From NCBI GenBank assembly GCA_963697355.1, contig CAVONV010000023.1, forward strand, positions 62,001 to 126,000: a stretch of DNA of 64,000 nt, written 5' to 3'. How positions within the stretch are numbered: the stretch's first letter is position 1; every line of letters begins with the position of its first letter. The stretch is from CAVONV01 sp963697355 (GTDB lineage: Bacteria; Acidobacteriota; Vicinamibacteria; Marinacidobacterales; DATDRI01). Position numbers and translations under genes: made by a program. The notes under the pieces were generated by a model that was not told where the DNA came from, searched no databases, and saw only the letters and a program-made list of their open reading frames with translations. Positions 47,597-56,348 of this stretch are shown here, piece after piece.

Positions 47597-48271
47597 TTAG
47601 GCAGCTTTCTTCTTTCCGATAAACTGAAAGTAGCGCCAAACGCCGAGCCATGCTCCCCCGGTGCGTTCATACAAGGGAGTAAACCTCTTCCTAAGGCCCT
47701 CGAGTAGGTGTCCGCCGAGGCGGACACGATGCATCGCCATCCATTCGGAACAAAGGTCGAAGGGGGTATCGTGAAAGTCCACGACGGCTACGATACCGCT
47801 TTCGGCTAGTTCCTCGCTAGCGATTTCCAGAGCTGGTTCCCAGCCGGGATTGAACATCGAAAGGCTGTAGCTGAACAATATGAGGTCGAACGGCTGCGCG
47901 GGTCGCACTGGCTCGTTGTAGGCCCGTTGGAGAAAGTGAGTGCGAGCTTCGTGCTGCGCCAGCTTGCGGCGGGCTCTCTTTAGCATATCTGTGGAAAGGT
48001 CGAGCCCGTGAAGCTCGGCCGTAGGAAAAATGCGGGCTAGTTTGGCCAAATTCGTGCCCGTTCCGCAGCCGACCTCGAGAATGCGACGTGGGTTTGTTTT
48101 CGCCGCAATCGTCTGCACTAGGGAGCTCCGTCCGAGGAGAAAGCTCCAGCGGGTGAGGTCGTAGATTTTCGAGTGAACTCGGTAGTATCCGGCAAGGCTT
48201 GCGTGGGTTTCCCGCTCTGTCGAGTCCTTCACGTGGCGAAGCTCAATGAAATGTGAATCGGATTCTAGCAC
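47597..48271 (-). CDS. Class I SAM-dependent methyltransferase, BtaB-like
   Basis: A 224-residue protein with the SAM motif LEVGCGTGTNLAKLA, acidic motif II (LHGLDLS) and FDLILFSYSLSMF. The leader YYRVHSKIYDLTRWSFLLGR closely recalls BtaB, which trimethylates diacylglyceryl-homoserine to make betaine lipids. BtaB is usually next to BtaA; none is visible here, so another amine substrate is possible. The gene reads toward dCMP deaminase with a 24-base gap and is probably co-transcribed with it. It is intact. Confidence 0.8.
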   Translation of the reverse strand: MLESDSHFIELRHVKDSTERETHASLAGYYRVHSKIYDLTRWSFLLGRSSLVQTIAAKTNPRRILEVGCGTGTNLAKLARIFPTAELHGLDLSTDMLKRARRKLAQHEARTHFLQRAYNEPVRPAQPFDLILFSYSLSMFNPGWEPALEIASEELAESGIVAVVDFHDTPFDLCSEWMAMHRVRLGGHLLEGLRKRFTPLYERTGGAWLGVWRYFQFIGKKKAA

Positions 48272-48736
48272 GACACCCGTGCCACCTCTACCGATGGCGT
48301 TGCCTATCTTGTCTGTCCAGGAAGATACTGTCTGCCGCTATCTGAACTTGTATACAATAGCCTCCGGCAGCCGTTGGATGTCTCTAAGCTCTCCACGGGT
48401 GTCCAACTGGAGAGTGCTCAAATGCCCAAAATGCCTCGTCTCGTCCTGTTTGCGCCTGCATCGCTGTCGTTGTCAATGAGCCTTGGCTCGGGTTCCCAAT
48501 CACGGAAGATGCCGAACGACCGGTCGCAGGATCATGTCTTTGAGAGAAATGCTCCAATCTGAAGATGAGGCAGCTTTGCGCCGGTTCATCCAAACACAAC
48601 TGGCTGCCAATCCATGAAATGATTGTCCGACAGTAATCTTATCCGGAAACTTTGTGAGTCGAACGGGCGTATCACTTGATTGGACGGGTCCATATGGACT
48701 CGCCCGCCAAATCCACTTTAGCAGGAGGCGGTGGCC
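48272..48736. other. Intergenic region, mostly unexplained
   Basis: Apart from the doubtful broken frame at 48422-48617 I see no gene, hairpin or repeat. AGCAGGAGG at 48720-48728 is the ribosome-binding site of the next gene. Confidence 0.5.
48422..48617 (+). pseudogene. Possible small frameshifted gene
   Basis: An ATG at 48422 reads MPKMPRLVLFAP; in the next frame it continues as CIAVVVNEPWLGFPITEDAE, and in a third as LREMLQSEDEAALRRFIQTQ to a TGA at 48615-48617. The three pieces look protein-like and are consecutive, like other genes here that carry indels. I do not recognise a family. Confidence 0.3.
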
Positions 48737-49453
48737 ATGGAAACGACTCAGTTGATTTGGGTTGTTGGTGGCTTTGCCATCATCGGTGTGGCGGCAGCTC
48801 TTGTTTTCCTTTTCAGGAGGCGTCGAGGGTACGAACTAGCCAAGCTATCGGTGGCTCTACGGCTTCGCCCCGAACCGGATCCGTCGTCGCTTCAGGCGTC
48901 AGGACTGTTGGATACGGCGCTCCTCGAGAGTGCCTCGGCTCGCTGCCGAAATATCCTCCGCGGCGACGTTCGGGGTGCCGAAGTGCTCGTCTTCGACTAT
49001 GCGGTGAAGGAAGGCGGCCGGTGGCAAACGCCGGACTCCGTGGCATTCTTCCGTTTGAAGGACAGGCAACTTCCCTCGTTCGAGTTGAAGCCAAGGGTTT
49101 CATCGAAAGACGATCGCGGTTTCGAGTTCGAGTCCCATCCTCATTTCAACGAAATCTACGCCGTCACAGGTAGTGATGAGTCGATCGTTCGGGGTCTTTT
49201 TGAAGAAAGCGTTCTCGAGTATTTCGAACGCGCAGAGAATCAAAGCTGGGCAGTTTCCTCAAAGGGGAGTTGGATGGCGGTTACCTTTTGGCCCTTGGGA
49301 GACCGCGAGCATATTCTCACCCCCAAAGAAGTCATGGGTTTCGTGGAAGACGCCAAAGAATTGTGCGTTCTTTTTCCAGGTAGATCGTTCGACGTCAGCG
49401 GTCGGCGGGTGGGGGCTCCTCTGACAGCGTCACGGGTCGTCCACTTGGGGTGA
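48737..49453 (+). CDS. Uncharacterised membrane-anchored protein
   Basis: The 238-residue protein has one N-terminal span (LIWVVGGFAIIGVAAALVFLF) followed by RRRRG, so the bulk faces the cytoplasm. The soluble part has NILRGDVRGAEVLVFDYAV, VAFFRLKDRQLPSFELKPR, a Y.VTGSDES.VRGLF segment and a closing LTPKEVMGFVEDAKEL. I know this pattern from hypothetical bacterial proteins without assigned function. An upstream GTG (48731) is a second start option; the ATG at 48737 is eight bases from the GGAGG. The gene is intact. Confidence 0.7.
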   Translation: METTQLIWVVGGFAIIGVAAALVFLFRRRRGYELAKLSVALRLRPEPDPSSLQASGLLDTALLESASARCRNILRGDVRGAEVLVFDYAVKEGGRWQTPDSVAFFRLKDRQLPSFELKPRVSSKDDRGFEFESHPHFNEIYAVTGSDESIVRGLFEESVLEYFERAENQSWAVSSKGSWMAVTFWPLGDREHILTPKEVMGFVEDAKELCVLFPGRSFDVSGRRVGAPLTASRVVHLG

Positions 49454-49456
49454 GGA

Positions 49457-50105
49457 CTAATCTGAGAACCACGTTGTCGCTCGGGACTGGGTGTTGTCGG
49501 TATCTACCATAACCGCCACAGCATGAAGGGTTCGAGGCAGCGTGCCAAAAGCTCGTTGGAAGTCTTCGAAGATGTTTCTTGTCTCGGACGCCCATTCTCC
49601 GGTTCCATCATTGCTGTTTCTTAGCACAATCGTAATGACGTTCGGTGAATAAGGACTCGGGTAGACGGACCCGACGGGCTCGTTGCTTGCCCAGACGTAG
49701 CAAAGGGAACGACTGTCTCTGCTAAAAGGATCGTCATCAAAGCCCACAAAGACGCGAGCAGCGTAGTCATCTCCTGATTTCAGTCTCTCCCGGCGATTCG
49801 ACAGCCTACGGGTCACCTTCCACCGCCAAGAGAGCTCCACCTTCTCGGAAAGCGCGGTCTCCATTGGTACCCACAAGGCGGACGCCGAGTCGACGTCTCG
49901 CGGCCATGATAACTTTGCTTCCGTTCTCATCGAGCTCGATATAGCGGGTGGGTGTCGAGTCGAAGCGCTTCTCGCTCCATTCTGCGCCGAGCTGGAGATG
50001 CGGCAGTGTGGTGCGGCGGTTCGCGGCAAGTACTGTGACGCTCATCGACATTACGGCCAGGGCGACAATCGTGAGGTTGCGAATCATCTGTTGGTTTCTC
50101 ATCAC
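49457..50105 (-). CDS. Exported DUF3047-like protein (one frameshift)
   Basis: The N-terminus (from ATG 50105, or 50087) has a signal peptide (LTIVALAVMSMSVTVLA) and FDSTPTRYIELDENGSKVI. An indel near 49900 leads into the frame with ELSWRWKV, SGDDYAARVFVGFDDDP, LCYVWASNEPVGSVYPSPY, FEDFQRAFG and VAVMVDTDNTQSRATTWF, which is the full DUF3047 signature. The repaired length is about 215 residues. The fold is thought to be beta-rich and periplasmic; the function is unknown. It is downstream of the SLC12-like transporter gene on the same strand, 63 bases away. Confidence 0.78.
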
Positions 50106-50167
50106 AAATCAGACTAGCTCGATAACCTGACCGTGCCAAGAAAAAGGACGTCGGACGGTGGAAATGA

Positions 50168-52512
50168 CTACGTTTTCGACCCCGATGCACCTGGCGGCGG
50201 TTCCTTTTCCGCATCGAGCTCGGAGCGGGTGGGTGTCGAGTCGGTTGGAGGCGTAGTTTCTTTGTCTCGGGATTCGTCGACAGAAGGCTCGTGCTTCAGT
50301 CTCGGGCACGATCTCGATTTCTTTCTTCGTGTTGACGAAGAGGACGTTACCGATGCCGTCATAGCCGGTGAAGAGCCCCGTTTTTTGATGTCGGAGCGCC
50401 TCCCCAAGGAAGCCGACAATGGACAGGTCGGCGTCACGGGACCGCTCGTTGATGATGGTGCGTCTGTCTACGCCCTCCTTGCTCGAAATGAACTCGACGT
50501 TTTTGGCGGATATGGAAAGCCGCCCCGTACTAACGAGGTGATAGAGGGCTTCCTTTTCTTTCTCGATGTCCTTTTCAGGAAGGATGTTGAAGATTTGGAC
50601 CACTGCGCCCTGCCAATCCGGATGTCCGAGAAGGATGTAAGCGAGGAGAATCATGAGGTTGGCGTTCTCGTAATCTCCGCTCGAGATCCAAACATGCAGG
50701 CGACGACAGTAACCGAAGCCGCGGTCGGAGCTGGCCAAGATGCAGACGTCGAAACCGGTGGATGTGACGAGTTGATAGTTGTCGATGATGCTCGCGAGCT
50801 CCTCGTCGTCCGCCTTCGCATACTCGAAAAGCACCATGTTGTTCTCTTTGCCCGAGATCCCCGGTAGCTGGACGAGCTGCGCAACCCCGGTGGTATAGGA
50901 CGGGCTGATCATCGTGTCTACGTAGACGTTACTTTCGCTGACGTCGGCCCGACGCACCAGACGTTGGAGTGCTTCTTGGGCCTCACCTTCCGTTGTGCGT
51001 GAAAGATAGCCCTCGATGAAGTGGATATAGGTGCCAAACCCATATCGATTGGAGATCCAGCGAAGAAGATCGAACGCGGCCAGACGCTCGAAGGAGGCTT
51101 TGGAGATACAAACCACGGAAGGGCGCCAGCTGTCTGTTTCTTGTTTCCGCGACTTCTGCAGAAATACTTGGAGCTGGCGGCTCATCTGGAAGATGGCTCC
51201 TTGAACGATGTTGGACAACCCTTGCTTGTCCTCGTTGTATCGGCTGATGAGCATGTAGAGAAGGAACATCGTGAGGACCGCCAAAAGGGCATAGAACTGA
51301 CTCATTTGGAACATGAGCCACGCGCACATGAGGGCGCCGAGGAGGGATATGTACCACCTGGAGGACGGTAGGGCAATAGCGGGATCGGCCGTATCGAAGT
51401 GAGAACGGAGTTCGCGTTCGTGCCGTAGGTGAGTGCCGAAGAACATCGAAATGATCTTCGCAACGAAATCGACGTCTCCCAGAATCACGAAACTCAGAGC
51501 AATCACGGCGGTGATGAGTGATGCGTTGACAGGCTCATTCGTCTTACGGGAAGCGGGCAGGCATCCGCGCCGAGGGCCAATGGAAGGCGACGTGGGATAG
51601 CTGTCACTCTTCGGGGCGACCAGAAAGGAACCAACAGCCGAAGAAAGAGAAGCAGCGGCAAGGCCAATCGGGATGATGGGTGCCCATAAAGCGATCTCTG
51701 CTCATGACGAGTTGGTCGCCCGCTAGCGACTCGGGCGATGCAGAGACGGCGAGTTTGTAGGCCACCATAGTGTAAATCGCCATTCCAGCCAGCGTGGCAC
51801 TCACCGTGCCCAAGGGGATCGATTTGCGGGGTCTCGGAGGTCGCCCGATAGGCCAACACCTGCCGTCATACCCGTGAAGGCTGGAAAGCAAATGGCGAAG
51901 ACGATGAAAAACGAGTCGGGGACGGTCGATCGTACGCTGGCACACTGAAAACCCGCGTTGGTTGCGTAGCCGGTATCACCGAGGAAGAACATGAGCAACG
52001 AGAGCGCCAGCGTACCGACGACGAAGTAGAGCGCCTTCATTCCCATGCTCGCCCCTTTGGTTATGATCAAAACCGTGAGACTCGACAACCATGGGCAGAC
52101 CGATTAACCGTTTGTCCAACAAAGGCCAGCCCCAGTTTGCGCCGGCAAAGGTGAGCACCGGGTCAAAGGCTTCCGCGAAAGCAATGACATAGAACGCCAC
52201 GCTAATCGCTCGTGACAGAAAGAGGCTGACCCCAATGGCGGCGCCCACGATCACACCGAACGAGCGGGAGATGATGTAGTACTCGCCCCCTCCTTGGACT
52301 CTCTGATTGGTCGAGATTTCGGCGATGGCCAGGGCCGTTGGTATCGTCACGAGGTGGCCCAAGACGACGATCGACATAACTCCCAGGAATCCCAGGTTCC
52401 CAACGGCATAGCCGAACCGCAAGAACAAGATGGCACCGAGGATGGTCGAGATGGAGGTCAGGAATACCGCTGTTGTTCCGAAGTTCGCTTTTCCTGCCTG
52501 ATCTATGCTCAT
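50168..52512 (-). CDS. SLC12-like (APC superfamily) permease with large cytosolic domain (about five frameshifts)
   Basis: From ATG 52512 the first spans read FGTTAVFLTSISTILGAILF, LRFGYAVGNLG, then GGGEYYIISRSFGVIVGAAI, as in cation-chloride cotransporter relatives of amino-acid permeases. Breaks near 52080, 51850, 51700 and 51550 interrupt the membrane part (FFIVFAICFPAFTGMTAGVG, KSIPLGTVSATLAGMAIYTM). From 51506 the frame is long and clean: the last spans (LLGALMCAWLMFQMSQFYAL) and a soluble domain of about 300 residues (WRPSVVCIS, EGYLSRTTEGEAQE) like the SLC12 C-terminal domain. A further shift near 50295 gives the natural end (TDSTPTRSELDAEKEPP) at 50168. Bacterial members move K+, Na+, Cl- or amino acids; the substrate is unknown. 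Confidence 0.75.
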
Positions 52513-52756
52513 GATTGAAGATACTAACCCGACGCGAGAAAAAATGCAGGAAATCGTCGTAGTCGTCGATGAAAACTTGTTAAGTGGTGGAAAAACGGGG
52601 ACAGTCTTCGACGCGAAAAGTAGCTCGGGAAGTATCGAATCCGATCATCCGGTCACTGTGCACGGGCTCACCAAGAAGCACCTCCAAGGTGAAGTCCGGG
52701 GCGGCGGTGCGGTGCTGAAGATCCGCACTTCGTCAGGCAGCATCAGGATTAAGTAA
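52505..52756 (+). pseudogene. 3' fragment of a DUF4097-type beta-repeat protein
   Basis: The tail KSSSGSIESDHPVTVHG, KKHLQGEVRGGGAVLKIR and TSSGSIRIK is the C-terminal repeat of DUF4097 'putative adhesin' proteins, which normally have 250-350 residues and a signal peptide. Only about 70 residues are present. The open frame runs back into the divergent permease start without an export signal or ribosome-binding site. It looks like the remains of a gene cut off at its 5' side. Confidence 0.6.
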
Positions 52757-52917
52757 GAGACGGTCGGGCGCCTGTGCATCTTGGGCGCCCTTCGTGAGTC
52801 GAATTCAAGAAATCAGGAATGAGATCCTTGCAGGGTGGCTTCCTGGAACCGCGCAGCACCCAGTCTTAGCAACGGGGTCAGACCTGCTGTCAATGCTCAG
52901 ACTGACCGGTGCTGACT

Positions 52918-52985
52918 GTCCGCCTTCGCCTTTATTATTGGACTGAAGCTTCGGCGGACCCGCCGTAGCTTCAGCGAAGGCGGAC
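52918..52985. repeat. Nested palindromic element
   Basis: Outer arms GTCCGCCTTCGC and GCGAAGGCGGAC are perfect inverted repeats. Inside, CTGAAGCTTCGGCGG and CCGCCGTAGCTTCAG also pair, with one mismatch. The whole could fold as a 68-base cruciform, like REP- or MITE-type elements. Confidence 0.7.
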
Positions 52986-53030
52986 TGCTCGACTGCTCGA
53001 CTGCTCGACTGCTCGACTGCTCGACTGCAC
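52983..53030. repeat. GACTGCTC tandem repeat
   Basis: Five full 8-base copies and a partial one follow the palindrome directly, starting with its last bases. This points to slippage at the element's edge. Confidence 0.85.
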
Positions 53031-53128
53031 ACCAAAGACCTCTTGCTCATCGCTTTTCCGGAACCTTTGACGTTTTCCTCTCGTAAATGTTAACAAAGTC
53101 GGCATTATGTGTCGTCAGGAGTGAGAGA

Positions 53129-53461
53129 ATGGGAAAAGCTGGACTTTTGGGAGAACTGGAACAACTCATCCTGTTGGCCATCCTTCGCTTGGACGGAAAA
53201 GCCTATGCCGTGCCCATATTGGAGGAGCTTCAGTCGAAAACAGGACTTTCGTTGTCGCGAGGCTCGGTTTATGTGACCTTGGATCGCATGGAGCAGAAAG
53301 GCTTTCTCAAATCCTGGTTCGCGGAGCCCACGCGAGAGCGCGGCGGTAAAGCCAAGCGGTTCTTTGGCTTGACCCCGGTTGGCGCCGATGCCTTGAAGCG
53401 TTCTCGTCACGCCTTGTTGAGCATGTGGGAAGGTCAGGAGCCTGTCTTGGAGGAGCTGTGA
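53129..53461 (+). CDS. PadR-family transcriptional regulator
   Basis: A 110-residue winged-helix protein: LLGELEQLILLAILRLDGKAYAV, then the recognition helix LSRGSVYVTLDRMEQKGFL, wing residues, and RFFGLTPVGADALKRSR. Length and order match the PadR family of small repressors, often of transporters. The ATG at 53129 follows CAGGAG. Its TGA overlaps the ATG of the permease gene by one base, so repressor and target are coupled, as is common for PadR/ADOP pairs in Acidobacteria. The ligand is unknown. The gene is intact. Confidence 0.92.
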   Translation: MGKAGLLGELEQLILLAILRLDGKAYAVPILEELQSKTGLSLSRGSVYVTLDRMEQKGFLKSWFAEPTRERGGKAKRFFGLTPVGADALKRSRHALLSMWEGQEPVLEEL

Positions 53462-56247
53462 TGAGCCATCGAGACGCTTTTCCGAGTGGGTCCTCGAGAC
53501 CGGAGGACCCCGCAACGCCCACTGGGGTGCGCTGGGGTCGTCGATTGCTCAGTATCGCCGTTCCCGAGAGGTGGGAATCCTCTATCGCTGGAGACCTCGA
53601 GGAAGAGTGGGGTCTGAAATGGGCAGGGAGATCGGGAGGACACCTGTGGTACCTGCTGCAAGTGTTTGGAGTGGTGACTCGTTTCTCGTGGGAGAAATGG
53701 AAGTTGTTGTTCCGTGGGGCTCGAGCTCGAATGTTTCGCAACGGGGATCCAAGAAAACCAAAGAGGCGACTGACTCTGGGTTTGACCTTTTTGTCGGACC
53801 TTCGTTATGCCTTCCGGTGTCTTTTCAAGAGTCCAGGCTTCACGGCCATAGCCGTTCTGATCATGGGGCTTGGCATCGGTGCCAATACCGCGATCTTCAG
53901 TATCGTCAACGGACTCCTCTTCGCCAATCTTCCTTACAAGAATCCCGAGAACATCGTCCAGGTATTCACGCAAACGGCGGAAAGTAAGCGCCTCGAATGG
54001 GTGTCCTACCCCGACTTGCGTGACTTCCGCGATCGAACCGAACTCTTTTCGGCGGTTGCTGCTACCAGTGACGGCGAACCGCTGAATATCGTTACTGAAG
54101 AAGGGTCCGACTTCGCCATCGGAGAAGCATTTTCCGCCGAGCTCTTCTCGCTGCTGGACATTCCTCCAGCCCTCGGACGCAGCTTCTTGCCGGAAGAAAA
54201 TGAGCCAGGGTCCGAGTTCGTGGCGATGATGAGCTATTCGGTATGGCAGAAGAAGTATGGCGGCGATCCGAACGTCATCGGCCGAACGCTACAGATCAAC
54301 GGACACCCGGTCACGGTCGTCGGCGTCGGGCCCGAAGGATTCAACGGCGCGCTCATCTTCATCACCACCGACTACTGGTTGTCATGGGGGACAGCGGACG
54401 CTATCGAGCGTTACATCCACCTCGATGACCGCGAGGACCGCAACGTTCGCATGTACGGACGCCTGCGACCCGGCGTTACCGTGGAAGAAGCCGAGGTTCA
54501 GCTACAGACTCTGGCCTCCAACCTCGCAAGTGAATATCCAGAGACCAACGAAGAACTACGAGCCGTCGTCATGTCGGCTGCCGATGTTCGCATCGATCCC
54601 GGCATCGACAAAGCCCTGTTTCCGATTTCAGCGTTCTTGATGACTGTTGTCGGTCTGGTGCTGGTGGTTGCTTGTTCGAATCTAGCCGGCCTTTTGCTGA
54701 TTCGCGCCTCGTCGAGGCAAAAGGAGATAGCCGTTCGACTTGCCATGGGAGCGAGTCGGGTACGGCTCATGAGTCTCCTCCTTACGGAGAGTGCCGTCCT
54801 CGGTGTCCTCGGAGGTGCGGTCGGACTCCTCATCGCCTTTTGGTCCGCCAGCGCCATCGTCTCGTACCAACCTCCACTTCCTGTCGCAATATCGGTCAAT
54901 TTCCAACTCGATGAGAACGTGTTGGCCTTCAACTTGTTCCTCTCTATCGCGACAGGGATTTTGTTTGGCCTCGCTCCGGCCCTAAAGGCATCGCGGTGCG
55001 ATCTCGTCGGCACGATCAAGGACGAGGTCCCCGCGTTGGACATGGGGCGCAAGCGTTTTACGCTGCGCAACTTCTTTGTCGTCGCTCAAGTTGCGGTGTC
55101 GCTGGTTCTGCTGGTCGGTGCCGGCATTTGCATCCGCAATTTGAGCAACTGGCAAAACGTCGACATCGGCTTCGAGTCCGAGCGCACCGCTCTTGCCGTC
55201 GTGGATGTCGGCCGCGCCGGTTACGAGACGGAAGAGAAAGGCCGTGCCTTTTTCGAGCGGTATCGTGAAGTCTTGGTCTCATCCCCTAATATCGAGACGG
55301 TTGCCGTGACGAGTCGGGTCCCTTTTGGCCTTTGGGGAATGGACAAGATTCCCGTCCAGAGGCCTGACGAAGAGGCGGATCCAGAAGCCAATCTCCCCGA
55401 AGTGGATTACTCGCTCGTGACGCCGGAGTATTTCGATGCCCTGGGTGTTCCCATCGTCCGAGGTCGCAACTTCAACGAGCGGGACATCGCGGGCTCGCCG
55501 AAAGTCGCGATCGTGAGTGAGGCTTTGGCTCGAGAGGTTTGGGACTCCACCGATGCGATCGGGAAAACCCTAGTCATAGGCTCCCCGGATGACGCGGTAC
55601 GAGTCGAAGTCGTTGGTCTCACCCGCGACACCATCGTCCGTTCGGTTCGCTCTCCTATGCGGGAGCCGGAGCCCTTCATTTATTTGCCGTTTTCGCAGCG
55701 ATACGCGCCGGTGGCCGTGCTGATAGCGACGACGTCGGGAGACCCTGCGGCCTTACCGGAGGTTTTTCGCCGCGAGCTCCATGCGCTCGACTATCGTGTC
55801 CCACTTTTCGAGTCCAAAACGATGAAGGAGCACCTGAGCATCATGCTTTACTTGCCCCGAATGACGGTTCTCCTCTTCGCTTCCTTCGGTATCGTGGCCA
55901 TGGTGCTGGCGAGCATAGGACTCTACGGACTCGTTGCGTTCTCGGTATCACAACGCACTCGGGAGGTGGGGATTCGCATCGCCCTTGGCGCTCGAGCTTC
56001 CCAAGTCATCAAGATGGTTTTCAAAGAGGGGATGGTGCTGGTTGCGGTCGGAGTCGTGGTGGGCTTGATCTTTGCGGGCCTCATTACGCGACCCATGGCC
56101 TCCCTTTTGATGGGAGTCTCTTCGAGCGATCCCGTCACCTTCGCATCAGTGGCACTGTTACTACTCGCTGTGTCGGCCCTGGCTGCCTACATCCCGGCAC
56201 GCCGCATCGCGAAGGCGGACCCGATGACGGCACTCCGGCACGAGTAA
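53461..56247 (+). CDS. ADOP-type ABC transporter permease (MacB/FtsX fold)
   Basis: The 928-residue protein begins with a soluble stretch typical of ADOP permeases (WESSIAGDLEEEW, GGHLWYLLQVF), then DLRYAFRCLFKSPGFTAIAVL with the first span. Two periplasmic MacB_PCD domains alternate with FtsX spans: LVLVVACSNLAGLLLIRAS..KEIAVRLAMGASR, RNFFVVAQVAVSLVLLVGAG, and the last group LFASFGIVAMVLASIGLYGL with REVGIRIALGA. It ends ADPMTALRHE. There is no ATPase domain and none is adjacent, as the name 'orphan' implies. ADOP genes are abundant in Acidobacteriota; suggested roles are macrolide- or peptide-related export or sensing. It is coupled to PadR and free of frameshifts. Confidence 0.92.
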   Translation: MSHRDAFPSGSSRPEDPATPTGVRWGRRLLSIAVPERWESSIAGDLEEEWGLKWAGRSGGHLWYLLQVFGVVTRFSWEKWKLLFRGARARMFRNGDPRKPKRRLTLGLTFLSDLRYAFRCLFKSPGFTAIAVLIMGLGIGANTAIFSIVNGLLFANLPYKNPENIVQVFTQTAESKRLEWVSYPDLRDFRDRTELFSAVAATSDGEPLNIVTEEGSDFAIGEAFSAELFSLLDIPPALGRSFLPEENEPGSEFVAMMSYSVWQKKYGGDPNVIGRTLQINGHPVTVVGVGPEGFNGALIFITTDYWLSWGTADAIERYIHLDDREDRNVRMYGRLRPGVTVEEAEVQLQTLASNLASEYPETNEELRAVVMSAADVRIDPGIDKALFPISAFLMTVVGLVLVVACSNLAGLLLIRASSRQKEIAVRLAMGASRVRLMSLLLTESAVLGVLGGAVGLLIAFWSASAIVSYQPPLPVAISVNFQLDENVLAFNLFLSIATGILFGLAPALKASRCDLVGTIKDEVPALDMGRKRFTLRNFFVVAQVAVSLVLLVGAGICIRNLSNWQNVDIGFESERTALAVVDVGRAGYETEEKGRAFFERYREVLVSSPNIETVAVTSRVPFGLWGMDKIPVQRPDEEADPEANLPEVDYSLVTPEYFDALGVPIVRGRNFNERDIAGSPKVAIVSEALAREVWDSTDAIGKTLVIGSPDDAVRVEVVGLTRDTIVRSVRSPMREPEPFIYLPFSQRYAPVAVLIATTSGDPAALPEVFRRELHALDYRVPLFESKTMKEHLSIMLYLPRMTVLLFASFGIVAMVLASIGLYGLVAFSVSQRTREVGIRIALGARASQVIKMVFKEGMVLVAVGVVVGLIFAGLITRPMASLLMGVSSSDPVTFASVALLLLAVSALAAYIPARRIAKADPMTALRHE

Positions 56248-56348
56248 GGAAAGGGAATGCCGGTCGATTCACGCCATTGGACAAGGAGGGTTCGCAAGCT
56301 GCCAGTAGCTTCCAACAAACTCACCGCCAGAACAGATTGTTGATTGAT

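Larger units (their letters stand above)
52757..53128. other. Intergenic region with palindrome and 8-bp tandem repeat
   Basis: It holds a GGGGTCAGACC stretch (about 52874-52884), the nested palindrome at 52918-52985 and the GACTGCTC array at 52983-53030. The last 90 bases contain the promoter region of the PadR gene, with CAGGAGTGAG as ribosome-binding site. Confidence 0.6.

Noticed and set aside
49946..50243. A 20-base match at about 49946 and 50224 within the DUF3047 and permease genes
   Set aside because: Both encode DSTPTR in the same frame. The match is short and can be chance or local codon bias.
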